A stretch of DNA of 64,000 bases, taken from an uncultured Eubacteriales bacterium. Its GTDB lineage: Bacteria > Bacillota > Clostridia > Christensenellales > Aristaeellaceae. The stretch lies in contig CACWZP010000004.1 in NCBI GenBank assembly GCA_902765395.1, forward strand, positions 336,569-400,568, read 5' to 3'. This document shows, piece by piece, positions 45,428 to 53,634 of this stretch (its first letter is position 1; each line of letters begins with the position of its first letter). The translations under genes were made by a program, and so were the position numbers. The notes below the pieces were generated by a model. That model did not search any database. It was given only the letters and a program-made list of their open reading frames with translations, and was not told the DNA's origin.

Positions 45428-47796
45428 TTGATATCCCCCAATTCCGCCGCCCGGGTCAGGGCCTCCGCCCGGGTTGTCACGCCCATTTTCTTATAGATCA
45501 AGGCGCAGAAGTATTTCACCGTGCGTTCCGATATATTCAGTATCGAGGCGATCTTCGCGTTTCTGTAGCCGGCGATCATCAGCGAATAGACCTGGTATTC
45601 CCGGTCGGTGAACACCGGCTTGATGGCCGCCTGCTTCATGTAGTTGGGGTAGTTCGCCGCCTGCCTTCTCGTCAGGGCCAGCACGCTGCGCTCCCAGGGG
45701 CCGTCCGGCAGGTCCAGATCGTTGAGCATGTCTATGACGGCCATGCCTTCATCCGCGACGACCCGCACCAGTCCGTATCGCTTCGCCAGCGCCAGCGCCT
45801 CCTCCATCCTGTCGCGCCAGGCTGCTTCCCCGGCGCGGTAGTGGCAGACCGCCTCCAGCAGGTTCAGCTGGATCAGCATATAAGGCCGCTCGTAGCTTTC
45901 AAAATACTGTCGCAGCAGCGCCGCCAGGAAGGGGATCTTCTCCCTCTGGGCCAGTATGATATACAGGCGCAGCTTCAGCATATAGGCATACCGATCCATG
46001 ATGACGAAGTCGGCCGTCTCGTCCGGCGCCCCGGTCTCCAGCCAGTTCCGCGCTGCGGACACGTCGCCCCCCAGCAGCATCAGCCCGAGCCTGAACACCT
46101 CCAGGTTCTGCCGCAGCCTGCGCGGGTGATCCGAGGTCAGCGAGGCGATGGCGTTGTCGATCATCCGGATGGCCTCCCCGGCGTTGCCCCGGGCCGCCTC
46201 GATCCGGCTCTGGACGCCGATGGCGGCGTAGTGCATCTCCGGATTGTCCGTGACGCGCTGCAGCCCCTGCCGCACCTTCGCCATGGCCACGCTGTAATCG
46301 CCGTCGGGATTGGCCTCCAGCTCCCGCTCGGCGATGGCGATATCCGCCACGCCGCCGCCCCGTCCCAGGGCCAGCTCGATCGGCCCCTTGAACAGGCGGT
46401 AGAGGGTCCAGCCATGGGGCACCCAGCGGGAGAAGTCCAGCCCGCCATTCAGCAGGCTGGCGCTGTTGCCGGACACATTGAAGCCGTTGCGCCAGACGGC
46501 CGACTGCCGCAGCCCGGGGTTCTTCGCGGCCGCCAGCAGCCTCCTCAGGGTGTCGCGGCTGCCCCGCTGGGAAAGGCACAGATCCAGATAGGCCCGGGCC
46601 TCCTCCGCTGTCTGGCGGCGCACGTCCCGCGGGTGCGTTTTGCGGATGAACTTCTCCAGCTCGCCATACCAGCGGTCGCTCTCCTCCGCGTGGCCCCGGA
46701 GGCACTCGATCTCGCACTTGCCCTTCATCAGCTCGGGATAGGCCAGGATCGTCTCCTCCGACAGCATGGCGTAGCCCTCCCGCAGGTCCACATAGTCGCC
46801 GTCCGCGGGCCGGTTGTAGGTGTCGCGGATCAGCATCTCCCGGACCTTCTCCGCGTCGCCCAGCCGCCTGTAACAGGAAATCGCCTTCGGGATCTCGTTT
46901 TGAAGCTCAAAAAACAGGGCCGCCCGCTTGTACTGGCCGTTGATGTAATCCTGGCTGTACAGGTTGCGCATCTCGTCGAACAGCGCCTGCCGCACGATGG
47001 GAATGAAGGTATACTCCCCTTCCCGTCCGCGCAGCAGCATATAGGATTTCCGGGCGATGTTCTCCATCATCCGCGGCGCGTCGTTGCGGCCGGTCACCAT
47101 CCGCGCCATGTCCTCGGAAAAGCGCTCGAAGGGCGACAGGTTGTACACCAGCTGCCGCTCCTGCTCCGGAAACGCCAGCACCACTTCGGCCACCAGAACC
47201 CGCTTGATGTCCGAGCGGGCATTCTCGATCATCGTGCCCAGCGGCGCGCCGGGGTGGTTCAGCATCTGCTGCGCCAGGATGTGCAGGCCGAACGCCCAGC
47301 CCCACAGCCTGTCCTGGATCAGCCGGACGTCCGCTGGGACCAGCTCCACTCCGTACTCCAGGAACAGCTGCACGATCTCCTCCTCGTCGAACATCATGAA
47401 TTCCCTGCCCAGCGTGGCAATCGCGCCGCTGACGCACAGCCTGTGCAGCTCCATCGGCAGCTGTGCCCGCCCGGCCAGCGCGGCGCATTGCCCCTCGCGC
47501 AGCCCCACCAGCAGCGAAGCCAGCTCCTCCGCCATGGCGCCGGAGGGGTTGTCGATGCTGTCGATGACAATCAGCGCTTCCTCGCCCGCCTCCACGCGCT
47601 CCCGGAAGGCCGCCCAGTCGTCCTTCCCGGAGCGGAAGCGGAGCACACCGCCGTTCCACGAATCGCACAGCTGGTCCAGCAGCACCGTCTTGCCGCTGTA
47701 AAAGAACGCGGACAGATACACCGTCCCCCGCTCCTGCAGGAGGGCAGTCAGCGTCCTCAGCTTTTCCGTTCTGCGTATGATGGGCGGCTGCGCCAT
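45424..47796 (-). CDS. LuxR/MalT-type ATP-binding transcriptional regulator
   Basis: 790 residues. N-terminal STAND-like ATPase with FFYSGKTVLLDQL as P-loop (SGKT, a degenerate Walker A) and ALIVIDSIDNPSG as Walker B; a central ~430-residue helical repeat region (TPR-like), as in MalT; and a C-terminal LuxR helix-turn-helix at ~725-785 with FTDREYQVYSLMIAGYRNAKIASIL and ISERTVKYFCALIYKKMGV. Such proteins bind an inducer and ATP, oligomerise and activate transcription. The inducer is unknown. The stop codon overlaps the start of the C11 protease gene, a strong sign that this regulator and the protease form one unit. Confidence 0.9.
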   Translation of the reverse strand: MAQPPIIRRTEKLRTLTALLQERGTVYLSAFFYSGKTVLLDQLCDSWNGGVLRFRSGKDDWAAFRERVEAGEEALIVIDSIDNPSGAMAEELASLLVGLREGQCAALAGRAQLPMELHRLCVSGAIATLGREFMMFDEEEIVQLFLEYGVELVPADVRLIQDRLWGWAFGLHILAQQMLNHPGAPLGTMIENARSDIKRVLVAEVVLAFPEQERQLVYNLSPFERFSEDMARMVTGRNDAPRMMENIARKSYMLLRGREGEYTFIPIVRQALFDEMRNLYSQDYINGQYKRAALFFELQNEIPKAISCYRRLGDAEKVREMLIRDTYNRPADGDYVDLREGYAMLSEETILAYPELMKGKCEIECLRGHAEESDRWYGELEKFIRKTHPRDVRRQTAEEARAYLDLCLSQRGSRDTLRRLLAAAKNPGLRQSAVWRNGFNVSGNSASLLNGGLDFSRWVPHGWTLYRLFKGPIELALGRGGGVADIAIAERELEANPDGDYSVAMAKVRQGLQRVTDNPEMHYAAIGVQSRIEAARGNAGEAIRMIDNAIASLTSDHPRRLRQNLEVFRLGLMLLGGDVSAARNWLETGAPDETADFVIMDRYAYMLKLRLYIILAQREKIPFLAALLRQYFESYERPYMLIQLNLLEAVCHYRAGEAAWRDRMEEALALAKRYGLVRVVADEGMAVIDMLNDLDLPDGPWERSVLALTRRQAANYPNYMKQAAIKPVFTDREYQVYSLMIAGYRNAKIASILNISERTVKYFCALIYKKMGVTTRAEALTRAAELGDIK

Positions 47797-47890
47797 ATTG
47801 AAGCCCCCTCGCGATCCATTGTCCGTACCTATTGTAACATAGTCGGCAGAAAATGGGAACTGTACAAAAGTGCAGGCGGCGAATCCGGGC

Positions 47891-47920
47891 TTGACAGCGG
47901 GACTGGCGCCGGGCTAAAAT
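47891..47920 (+). promoter_or_regulatory. Promoter of the SseB-like gene
   Basis: TTGACA (47891-47896) and TAAAAT (47915-47920) with 18-bp spacing, 37 bases before the start. Confidence 0.7.
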
Positions 47921-47957
47921 AGAGACACCATCAGCTGAACAACAAGGAGGCTTTCCC

Positions 47958-48503
47958 ATGAAGAGGATCGTTTGTCTGTTGCTGGCGCTGCTGGCGCTGT
48001 CTGTGAGCCTGATCCCATCCCTCGGCGAGGGCGATGGCCAGGGCCGCACGATCGACCTGGAGCACGACCTGTTCCTCGTGCCGGTGGGCAGCGATTCCTG
48101 GGATACCGCCCCCGGTGAGCAGGATACTGCGCTGCACTTCTTCCCCGAAGCCGGCCGGATGATCCAGGACGGGGCCTATCTGTGGGGCTCGGAGAGCATG
48201 CCCGAGGGCTTTGCCCCCTACGCGGGCGAGGAGCGGCATGTGCTCCACATCCAGTGCATCAAGAACCCGGCGGGCGAACAGTACGTTCCCCTGTTCACCA
48301 GCTTCGACGCCCTGTTCTACTTCCTTGGCACGGACATCCATGTGGGCGTCGCCTCCTTCCAGGATGCCGCGGCCATGGCCCACACCCAGGTCGCCGACGT
48401 GGTGGACGGCCAGCAGGTGATCGTGGATTGCAGCGGCATCGTCGTCGCCCCCGGCATCCTGAACACCATCATCCCCCTGGAGCAGCTTCCCGCCGCGGAC
48501 TGA
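47958..48503 (+). CDS. Exported SseB-like protein
   Basis: 181 residues. Signal peptide MKRIVCLLLALLALSVSLI to SLGE. The second half resembles the SseB N-terminal domain: QYVPLFTSFDALFYFLG followed by DVVDGQQVIVDCSGIVVAPGILNTIIP, where a glycine-rich loop ends in a proline. SseB-like domains act in protein-protein contacts and in stress or secretion systems; the function here is not known. AAGGAGG at 47944-47950 supports ATG 47958. It lies between the divergent LuxR-type gene and the GH27 gene. Confidence 0.65.
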   Translation: MKRIVCLLLALLALSVSLIPSLGEGDGQGRTIDLEHDLFLVPVGSDSWDTAPGEQDTALHFFPEAGRMIQDGAYLWGSESMPEGFAPYAGEERHVLHIQCIKNPAGEQYVPLFTSFDALFYFLGTDIHVGVASFQDAAAMAHTQVADVVDGQQVIVDCSGIVVAPGILNTIIPLEQLPAAD

Positions 48504-48529
48504 CGGCCAAAATAGCGCACGCGACAGGC

Positions 48530-48560
48530 GCGGCCGCCACGACCGGCGGCCGCGTTCTTT
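48530..48560 (+). terminator. GC-rich hairpin between the SseB-like and GH27 genes
   Basis: GCGGCCGCC and GGCGGCCGC around ACGACC, then GTTCTTT. A partial terminator that could lower read-through to the GH27 gene. Confidence 0.65.
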
Positions 48561-48589
48561 GCAGACTTTGTAAAAGGAGTGACATACCC

Positions 48590-49843
48590 ATGATCGCGAA
48601 ATATCCCCCCATGGGCTGGAACAGCTGGGATTGCTTCGGCGCGGCGGTGACGGAAGACCAGGTGCGCGCCAACGCCGAATACATGGCCGGGCACCTGAAG
48701 GAATACGGCTGGGAATATGTGGTGGTGGACATCCAGTGGTATCAGCCCACCGCCATCTCCCATGAATACGAGCCCTTCTCCGACGTGCCCATGGACGCAT
48801 ACGGCCGCCTGCTGCCCGCAGAGAACCGCTTCCCCAGCGCGAAGGGCGGCGCTGGCTTTAAGCCCCTCGCCGATTACATCCATTCCCTGGGCCTGAATTT
48901 CGGCATCCACATCATGCGGGGCATGCCGCGCATGGCGGCCCACCGGCACCTGCCCATCCTGGACAGCGCATACCGCTGCGACGAGGCGGCCAACCCCAAC
49001 TCCGTCTGCGCCTGGAACCCGGATATGTACGGCCTGAAGTGCGACCATCCCGGCGCGAAGGCCTACTACGACAGCCTGTTCGCCCTCTACGCCGACTGGG
49101 GCGTGGACTTCGTCAAGTGCGACGACATCGCCCGGGAATATCCCCACTGCGAGCGGGAGATCGAGCTGATCAGCCTGGCCTGCCGCGGCTGCGGTCGGGA
49201 CATCGCGCTCAGCCTCTCCCCCGGCCCCGCGCCGCTGGAGAAGGCCGAACACCTGAAGGCCTTTGCCAACATGTGGCGCATCACCGACGATTTCTGGGAC
49301 GATTGGCGGCTCTTGAAGGGCATGTTCGAGCGGGCGGAGAAGTGGTGCGTCCACGCCGCGCCGGGCCACTGGCCGGACGCCGACATGCTGCCCGTGGGCG
49401 CGCTGCGCCAGTGCTACGACAGCCATCCCGACGGCAAGTGGACCAAGTTCACCCAGGCCGAGCAGCGCACGATGCTGACGCTGTGGTGCATGATGCGAAG
49501 CCCGCTGATGATCGGCGGCGACCTGCCGAAGAACGACAGCTTCACGCTGGAATTGCTCACCAACGCCGACGTGCTTGCCATCGAGAGGGAGAGCTGGTGC
49601 GCCCATCCGCTGTACACCACGGAGGAGGAGGCCGCCTGGATCGCCCCGCGCCGGGACGGAGCGGGTTGCTATGCGGCGCTGTTCAACCTGTCGGACAGGG
49701 CGCGCAAGGTTGCCCTTGACCCGGCGTATCTCGAGCAGGCATACCGCTCCACCACCGAGCTGTGGACCGGCACAAAGCCCCGCAAGGGCCTGGGTGCGCG
49801 CCTCGCGCCCCACGACTGCGCCGTGTGGCGGGTGGAGTATTGA
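48590..49843 (+). CDS. GH27 alpha-galactosidase
   Basis: 417 residues, no signal peptide. It removes alpha-linked galactose, for example from galactomannan or raffinose-type sugars. The GH27 signature opens with PPMGWNSWDCFG; the barrel then shows YVVVDIQWYQ, nucleophile Asp178 in VDFVKCDD and acid/base Asp233 in RITDDFWDDW. GHWPDADML and MLTLWCMMRSPLMIGGDL are further family segments, and a small beta-sandwich follows. ATG at 48590 has AAAGGAG at 48573-48579. It may be transcribed with the SseB-like gene 87 bases upstream. Confidence 0.94.
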   Translation: MIAKYPPMGWNSWDCFGAAVTEDQVRANAEYMAGHLKEYGWEYVVVDIQWYQPTAISHEYEPFSDVPMDAYGRLLPAENRFPSAKGGAGFKPLADYIHSLGLNFGIHIMRGMPRMAAHRHLPILDSAYRCDEAANPNSVCAWNPDMYGLKCDHPGAKAYYDSLFALYADWGVDFVKCDDIAREYPHCEREIELISLACRGCGRDIALSLSPGPAPLEKAEHLKAFANMWRITDDFWDDWRLLKGMFERAEKWCVHAAPGHWPDADMLPVGALRQCYDSHPDGKWTKFTQAEQRTMLTLWCMMRSPLMIGGDLPKNDSFTLELLTNADVLAIERESWCAHPLYTTEEEAAWIAPRRDGAGCYAALFNLSDRARKVALDPAYLEQAYRSTTELWTGTKPRKGLGARLAPHDCAVWRVEY

Positions 49844-49902
49844 TGTGATTGGAACATTCAGCGAAGGGGTGGCGCAATGCCACCCCTTCGCTGATATACG
49901 TA

Positions 49903-50361
49903 TCAATCCAGGATCATATTCTCTTCGATCACCTTAGCGAACGCCTCCAGCCCCGCCTGGTCGGCCTCGCTGAACCGATCGAGCACCGGGCTGTCGATGT
50001 CCAGCACGGCCACGACCCGCCCGCCTGCATGAATGGGGATCACGATCTCGGAGTTGCTCGCGCTGTCGCAGGCGATGTGGCCGGGGAACTCGTGGACGTT
50101 CGGCACGCGCTGGGTGCTGTCCTCGCGCGCCGCCGCGCTGCACACGCCCTTGCCCAGCGGGATGCGCACGCAGGCCAGCTTGCCCTGGAACGGCCCCAGC
50201 ACCAGCTCGTCCCCCCGGATGAAGTAAAACCCCGCCCAGTTCAAATCCTCCAGGGAATGATACAGCAGCGCCGCGGCGTTGGCCATCAGCGACACGTACC
50301 ACTTTTCCGCCTTCGCCAGCCCCTCCATCTGTGCGCACAGAAGCTCATAATCCATATCCAT
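49903..50361 (-). CDS. msrC: Free methionine-(R)-sulfoxide reductase (GAF-domain fRMsr)
   Basis: 152 residues, the size of bacterial fRMsr. It reduces free Met-R-sulfoxide using a thioredoxin-linked cysteine relay inside a GAF fold. The three key cysteines are Cys64 (GKLACVRIPLG), Cys74 (GKGVCSAAARE) and Cys98 (GHIACDSASNSEIVIP), with spacings of 10 and 24 residues as in the E. coli enzyme. Start 50361 (MDMDYELLC) fits a GGAAGGG five bases upstream; the frame continues upstream with weaker starts. Cytoplasmic. Convergent with the GH27 gene. Confidence 0.9.
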   Translation of the reverse strand: MDMDYELLCAQMEGLAKAEKWYVSLMANAAALLYHSLEDLNWAGFYFIRGDELVLGPFQGKLACVRIPLGKGVCSAAAREDSTQRVPNVHEFPGHIACDSASNSEIVIPIHAGGRVVAVLDIDSPVLDRFSEADQAGLEAFAKVIEENMILD

Positions 50362-50456
50362 CCCGTCCCTTCCCGTTTCTGCCAACATCATATAGAAACA
50401 GCGCCCCTTTGTCAATTGCAAAATCTGCGTGAATTCCGCGTCTGTCAATCAAAAAT

Positions 50457-50503
50457 GCTTGACAGGACCGCCAAAATCCCCTATAATATACAGGCTGTCA
50501 AGC
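50457..50503 (+). promoter_or_regulatory. Promoter of ylxM-ffh with flanking inverted repeat
   Basis: TTGACA (50459-50464) and TATAAT (50482-50487), spacing 17 bp. GCTTGACAG (50457-50465) and its exact inverse CTGTCAAGC (50495-50503) bracket the promoter: one covers the -35 box and the other lies at about +1 to +9. Confidence 0.8.
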
Positions 50504-50529
50504 AAAACAGCTTGCTTCGGAGGCACGGT

Positions 50530-50886
50530 ATGGCGGACATGGAGGAACGGGTAGAGCTGAATTACCTGCTGGACTTCTACGGCCCGCTGCTCACCGAGCA
50601 CCGCCAGGAGGTCATGCGGCTGTACTGCGAGGAGGACCTCTCCCAGCAGGAGATCGCCGACCAGCTGGCCATCACCCGCCAGGGCGTGTTCGACACGCTG
50701 GCGAAGGCGAAGAAGCAGCTGACGGGCTATGAGGAAAAGCTGGGGCTGGTGAAGCGCCACAGGGCGCAGGCCGAGGCCGCCGAGAAGTGCCTGGCGGCGC
50801 TGAAAAAGGTGTGCCCCTCGCCCGAGGACGCCCCCGCCATCCAGGCGGCGCGGCGAGCGCTGGAGGACATCATCCCCAGGGACTGA
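50530..50886 (+). CDS. ylxM: YlxM/p13-type helix-turn-helix protein of the SRP operon
   Basis: 118 residues. It has a sigma-70 region 4-like helix-turn-helix, RQEVMRLYCEEDLSQQEIADQL and ITRQGVFDTLAKAKKQL, followed by a charged helical tail with KRHRAQAEAAEKCLAALKK. YlxM proteins are found with ffh in Firmicutes and are reported to affect SRP function; the mode of action is poorly known. GGAGG at 50519-50523 is six bases from ATG 50530. It ends 26 bases before ffh. Confidence 0.9.
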   Translation: MADMEERVELNYLLDFYGPLLTEHRQEVMRLYCEEDLSQQEIADQLAITRQGVFDTLAKAKKQLTGYEEKLGLVKRHRAQAEAAEKCLAALKKVCPSPEDAPAIQAARRALEDIIPRD

Positions 50887-50912
50887 TACAGATCGATTCT
50901 GGAGGACATTCC

Positions 50913-52262
50913 ATGGCATTCGAGGGATTGACCGATAAGCTGCAAGGCGCGTTCAAAAAGCTGAACAGCAAGGGCAAGCTGAGCGAGGCCGACGTCAAGG
51001 CCGCGATGCGCGAGGTGCGCATGGCGCTGCTGGAGGCCGACGTGAACTTCCTGGTGGTGAAGGACTTCGTCAAGAAGGTCACCGAGCGGGCCGTCGGCGC
51101 GGACATCATGCAGAGCCTCACCCCCGGCCAGCAGGTCATCAAGATCGTCAACGAGGAATTGACGAACCTGATGGGCGGCACCAACGCCAAGCTGACCTAC
51201 TCCCCCCAGGCACCCACGATCTACATGATGGCGGGCCTGCAGGGCGCGGGCAAGACCACCATGTGCGCCAAGCTTGGTAACCTTTTGAAGAAGGACAACA
51301 AGAAGCCCCTGCTGGTGGCCTGCGACGTGTACCGTCCCGCCGCCATCAAGCAACTGCAGGTGGTCGGCGAGCAGGTGGGCGTGGAGGTGTTCGAGCGCGG
51401 CCAGGGCAATCCCGTTGAGATCGCCAAGGAAGCCGTGGACTACGCCCGATACTACGGCCGCGACCCGGTGATCATCGACACCGCCGGCCGGCTGCACATC
51501 GACGAGAACCTGATGCAGGAGCTGCGCGACGTGCGCGCGGCGGTGAACCCCAAGGAGATCCTGCTGGTGGTGGACGCCATGACCGGCCAGGACGCCGTGA
51601 ACGTGGCCAAGACCTTCAACGAGGAACTGGGCGTGGACGGCGTGATCCTCACCAAGCTGGACGGCGACACCCGCGGCGGCGCGGCCATCAGCGTGCGCGC
51701 GGTGACGGGCAAGCCCATCAAGTTCAGCGGCATCGGCGAGAAGCTGACCGACATCGAGCCCTTCCACCCGGACCGCATGGCTTCCCGCATCCTGGGCATG
51801 GGCGACGTGCTGACGCTGATCGACAAGGCGCAGGAGAACTTCGACGAGAAGCAGGCCCTGGATCTCACCCGCAAGATGCGCACCAATACCTTCACCCTGG
51901 AGGATTATCTGGAGCAGCTCAGGCAGATGAACAAGATGGGCTCCATCACCGACCTGCTGAAGATGATCCCCGGCATTGGCAGCAAGATCAAGGACGTGGA
52001 CATCGACGAGGAGCAGGTGTCCAAGGCCCAGAAGAAGAACGAGGCCATCATCCTCTCCATGACCCGCATGGAACGCCGCAACCCCGACATCCTCAACGGC
52101 TCCCGCAAGCGGCGCGTAGCCGCCGGCAGCGGCACCACCGTGCAGGACGTGAACCTGCTGCTGAAGCAGTTCGAGCAGGCCCGCAGCATGATGAAGAGCA
52201 TGATGGGCGGCGGCAAGCGCGGCAGGATGCGCATGCCGTTCGGGAAGATGCCGAAGTTTTAA
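50913..52262 (+). CDS. ffh: Signal recognition particle GTPase Ffh
   Basis: 449 residues: N domain (~1-90), G domain with the P-loop GLQGAGKTT (~107), DVYRPAAIKQL, DTAGRLH and TKLDGDTRGGAA, and a Met-rich M domain (~300-449) ending in MMKSMMGGGKRGRMRMPFGK. It binds signal sequences on ribosomes with SRP RNA and delivers membrane and secreted proteins to FtsY. The frame upstream of 50913 is read-through; GGAGGA at 50901-50906 fixes the start. Confidence 0.97.
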   Translation: MAFEGLTDKLQGAFKKLNSKGKLSEADVKAAMREVRMALLEADVNFLVVKDFVKKVTERAVGADIMQSLTPGQQVIKIVNEELTNLMGGTNAKLTYSPQAPTIYMMAGLQGAGKTTMCAKLGNLLKKDNKKPLLVACDVYRPAAIKQLQVVGEQVGVEVFERGQGNPVEIAKEAVDYARYYGRDPVIIDTAGRLHIDENLMQELRDVRAAVNPKEILLVVDAMTGQDAVNVAKTFNEELGVDGVILTKLDGDTRGGAAISVRAVTGKPIKFSGIGEKLTDIEPFHPDRMASRILGMGDVLTLIDKAQENFDEKQALDLTRKMRTNTFTLEDYLEQLRQMNKMGSITDLLKMIPGIGSKIKDVDIDEEQVSKAQKKNEAIILSMTRMERRNPDILNGSRKRRVAAGSGTTVQDVNLLLKQFEQARSMMKSMMGGGKRGRMRMPFGKMPKF

Positions 52263-52370
52263 TGTGGACAGGGGAGCAAGCTCCCCGATGCCCCAGGCAA
52301 GTTTTCAACCGATATACGTGGCACAAGCCGTATATATACAACATCTGATACTTTTAAGGAGGAATTCCAA
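52263..52370 (+). other. Short gap between ffh and rpsP with two hairpins
   Basis: GGGGAGC/GCTCCCC (52271-52286) and TATACG/CGTATA (52313-52334) are small stems without T-runs. An AAGGAGG ribosome site of rpsP follows. No promoter-like pair is convincing. Confidence 0.4.
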
Positions 52371-52610
52371 ATGGTCAAGATTCGTCTGAAGAGAATGGGC
52401 ATGAAGAAGAAGCCCTTCTATCGCCTGGTTGTCACCGACAGCCGCAACCCCCGCGACGGCCGCTTCATCGAGGAGATCGGCTACTACAATCCCGTCGCCG
52501 AGCCCGTTGAGATGAAGATCAACGACGAGCGCGCCAAGTACTGGCTGGGCGTGGGCGCTCAGCCCACCGACACCGTCCGCGCGCTGCTCAAGAAGGGCGG
52601 AGTCCTGTAA
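52371..52610 (+). CDS. rpsP: 30S ribosomal protein S16
   Basis: 79 residues. S16 is a small-subunit assembly protein. It shows the family start [24 protein letters not shown], then [13 protein letters not shown] and the C-terminal [24 protein letters not shown] strong Shine-Dalgarno (AAGGAGG) lies nine bases upstream. The khpA gene follows two bases after the stop, as in many Firmicutes. Confidence 0.97.
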   Translation: MVKIRLKRMGMKKKPFYRLVVTDSRNPRDGRFIEEIGYYNPVAEPVEMKINDERAKYWLGVGAQPTDTVRALLKKGGVL

Positions 52611-52612
52611 TC

Positions 52613-52840
52613 ATGGTTGAATTGGTCAAGTATATCGCCCAGGCCCTGGTGGAGAAGCCGGAGGCCGTGGATGTGCGCGAGGTGGAGAACGAGGACAGCA
52701 TCGTCATCGAGCTTCGCGTGGATCCCGACGACATGGGCAAGGTCATCGGCAAGCAGGGCCGCATCGCCAAGGCCATCCGCACGGTGGTCAAGGCCGCTTC
52801 CGTGAAGAGCGACAAGCCCGTGTTTGTGGAGATCATCTGA
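52613..52840 (+). CDS. khpA: KH-domain RNA-binding protein KhpA (YlqC)
   Basis: 75 residues, a single KH domain with the hallmark loop VIGKQGRIAKAIRTVVKAA. It binds RNA, often together with KhpB, and influences cell division and message stability. Placed directly behind rpsP. In many Firmicutes rimM, trmD and rplS follow; here they are not present and a terminator comes instead. Confidence 0.95.
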   Translation: MVELVKYIAQALVEKPEAVDVREVENEDSIVIELRVDPDDMGKVIGKQGRIAKAIRTVVKAASVKSDKPVFVEII

Positions 52841-52851
52841 TTCCGTTTCTC

Positions 52852-52883
52852 ACGGGGAGGGCTTCGGCTCTCTCCGTTTTCTT
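52852..52883 (+). terminator. Terminator after khpA
   Basis: ACGGGGAGGGC and GCTCTCTCCGT form a stem around TTCG, followed by TTTCTTAT. Confidence 0.85.
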
Positions 52884-53173
52884 ATGTTCCGATAAAATAT
52901 TTTTATAAAAATGCATTTTTTGTCTGCCATTGCCCTTTGCGCACAATCCCGTCATTTTGCTGGGTTTGCCACCCTGAACCCCCTCTGAATCCATCGGAAT
53001 TCGATTTCTGCAAATTCCGCCGCGCGGATGGCCCCAGCCCGGAAATATGAAAGTTACTTCGTGTTAATTTGCATTTTTGGGGAGCCAACTTGCAGTTTTT
53101 CATAACTAACCGCCCTTGTTAGTGGCATTTAACCATATTTTTTGACAAAAATGCATTTCAGGCAATCGGGATA
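52884..53173. other. AT-rich gap with repeated TTGCATTTT-like motifs
   Basis: No gene is seen. TTGCATTTT or its near relatives recur, at 52911 (ATGCATTTTTTG), 53068 (TTTGCATTTTT), 53089 (TTGCAGTTTTT), 53149 (ATGCATTTC) and 53174 (TTGCATTTTGG), the last acting as the -35 element of the ferredoxin promoter. They may be sites for a regulator, or simply chance in an AT-rich stretch. Confidence 0.4.
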
Positions 53174-53202
53174 TTGCATTTTGGGCGGGATGGGTGTATA
53201 AT
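53174..53202 (+). promoter_or_regulatory. Promoter of the ferredoxin gene
   Basis: TTGCAT (53174-53179) and TATAAT (53197-53202) with 17-bp spacing. Confidence 0.8.
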
Positions 53203-53233
53203 GATTTCAACAAAAAAACAGGAGGTACTTATC

Positions 53234-53404
53234 ATGGCTTATCAGATCAGTGACGAGTGCATCGCCTGCGGCGCGTGCGCTGAGGAATGCCCGGTTTCCG
53301 CCATCTCCGAGGGCGACGGCAAGTTCAACATCGACGCTGACACCTGCGTGTCCTGCGGCGCTTGCGCCGGCGTGTGCCCCGTGGGCGCTCCCGCCGAGGC
53401 GTAA
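53234..53404 (+). CDS. 2[4Fe-4S] ferredoxin
   Basis: 56 residues, the clostridial type. Two cluster motifs are present, CIACGACAEECPVS and CVSCGACAGVCPVG, each CxxCxxCxxxCP. It carries electrons at low potential in the cytoplasm of anaerobes, for example for pyruvate:ferredoxin oxidoreductase or hydrogenase. AGGAGG at 53220-53225 precedes ATG 53234. It is monocistronic between a promoter and a strong terminator, which suits high expression. Confidence 0.97.
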   Translation: MAYQISDECIACGACAEECPVSAISEGDGKFNIDADTCVSCGACAGVCPVGAPAEA

Positions 53405-53414
53405 TCGACTCGAT

Positions 53415-53444
53415 AAAAAATCCCGCTTCGGCGGGGTTTTTTAT
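53415..53444 (+). terminator. Terminator of the ferredoxin gene
   Basis: CCCGC/GCGGG with a TTCG loop, flanked by a run of As on the left and seven Ts on the right. Confidence 0.9.
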
Positions 53445-53634
53445 TGCCCTCTTCTTCCCATGGGAAGCTCACTTTGCTTCAAACCTTCACACTTTCTTGC
53501 AAATCATTTTCGATATTCTTACAATTATATACAGCGGCAGGAAAACAAGGGGCAAAATCGAATTTTAACAAGTGGGCTGTATATGGGTTTCCCGAATCCA
53601 ACCGGCCCGCCTACCAAAGACAAACGAGGCCATC

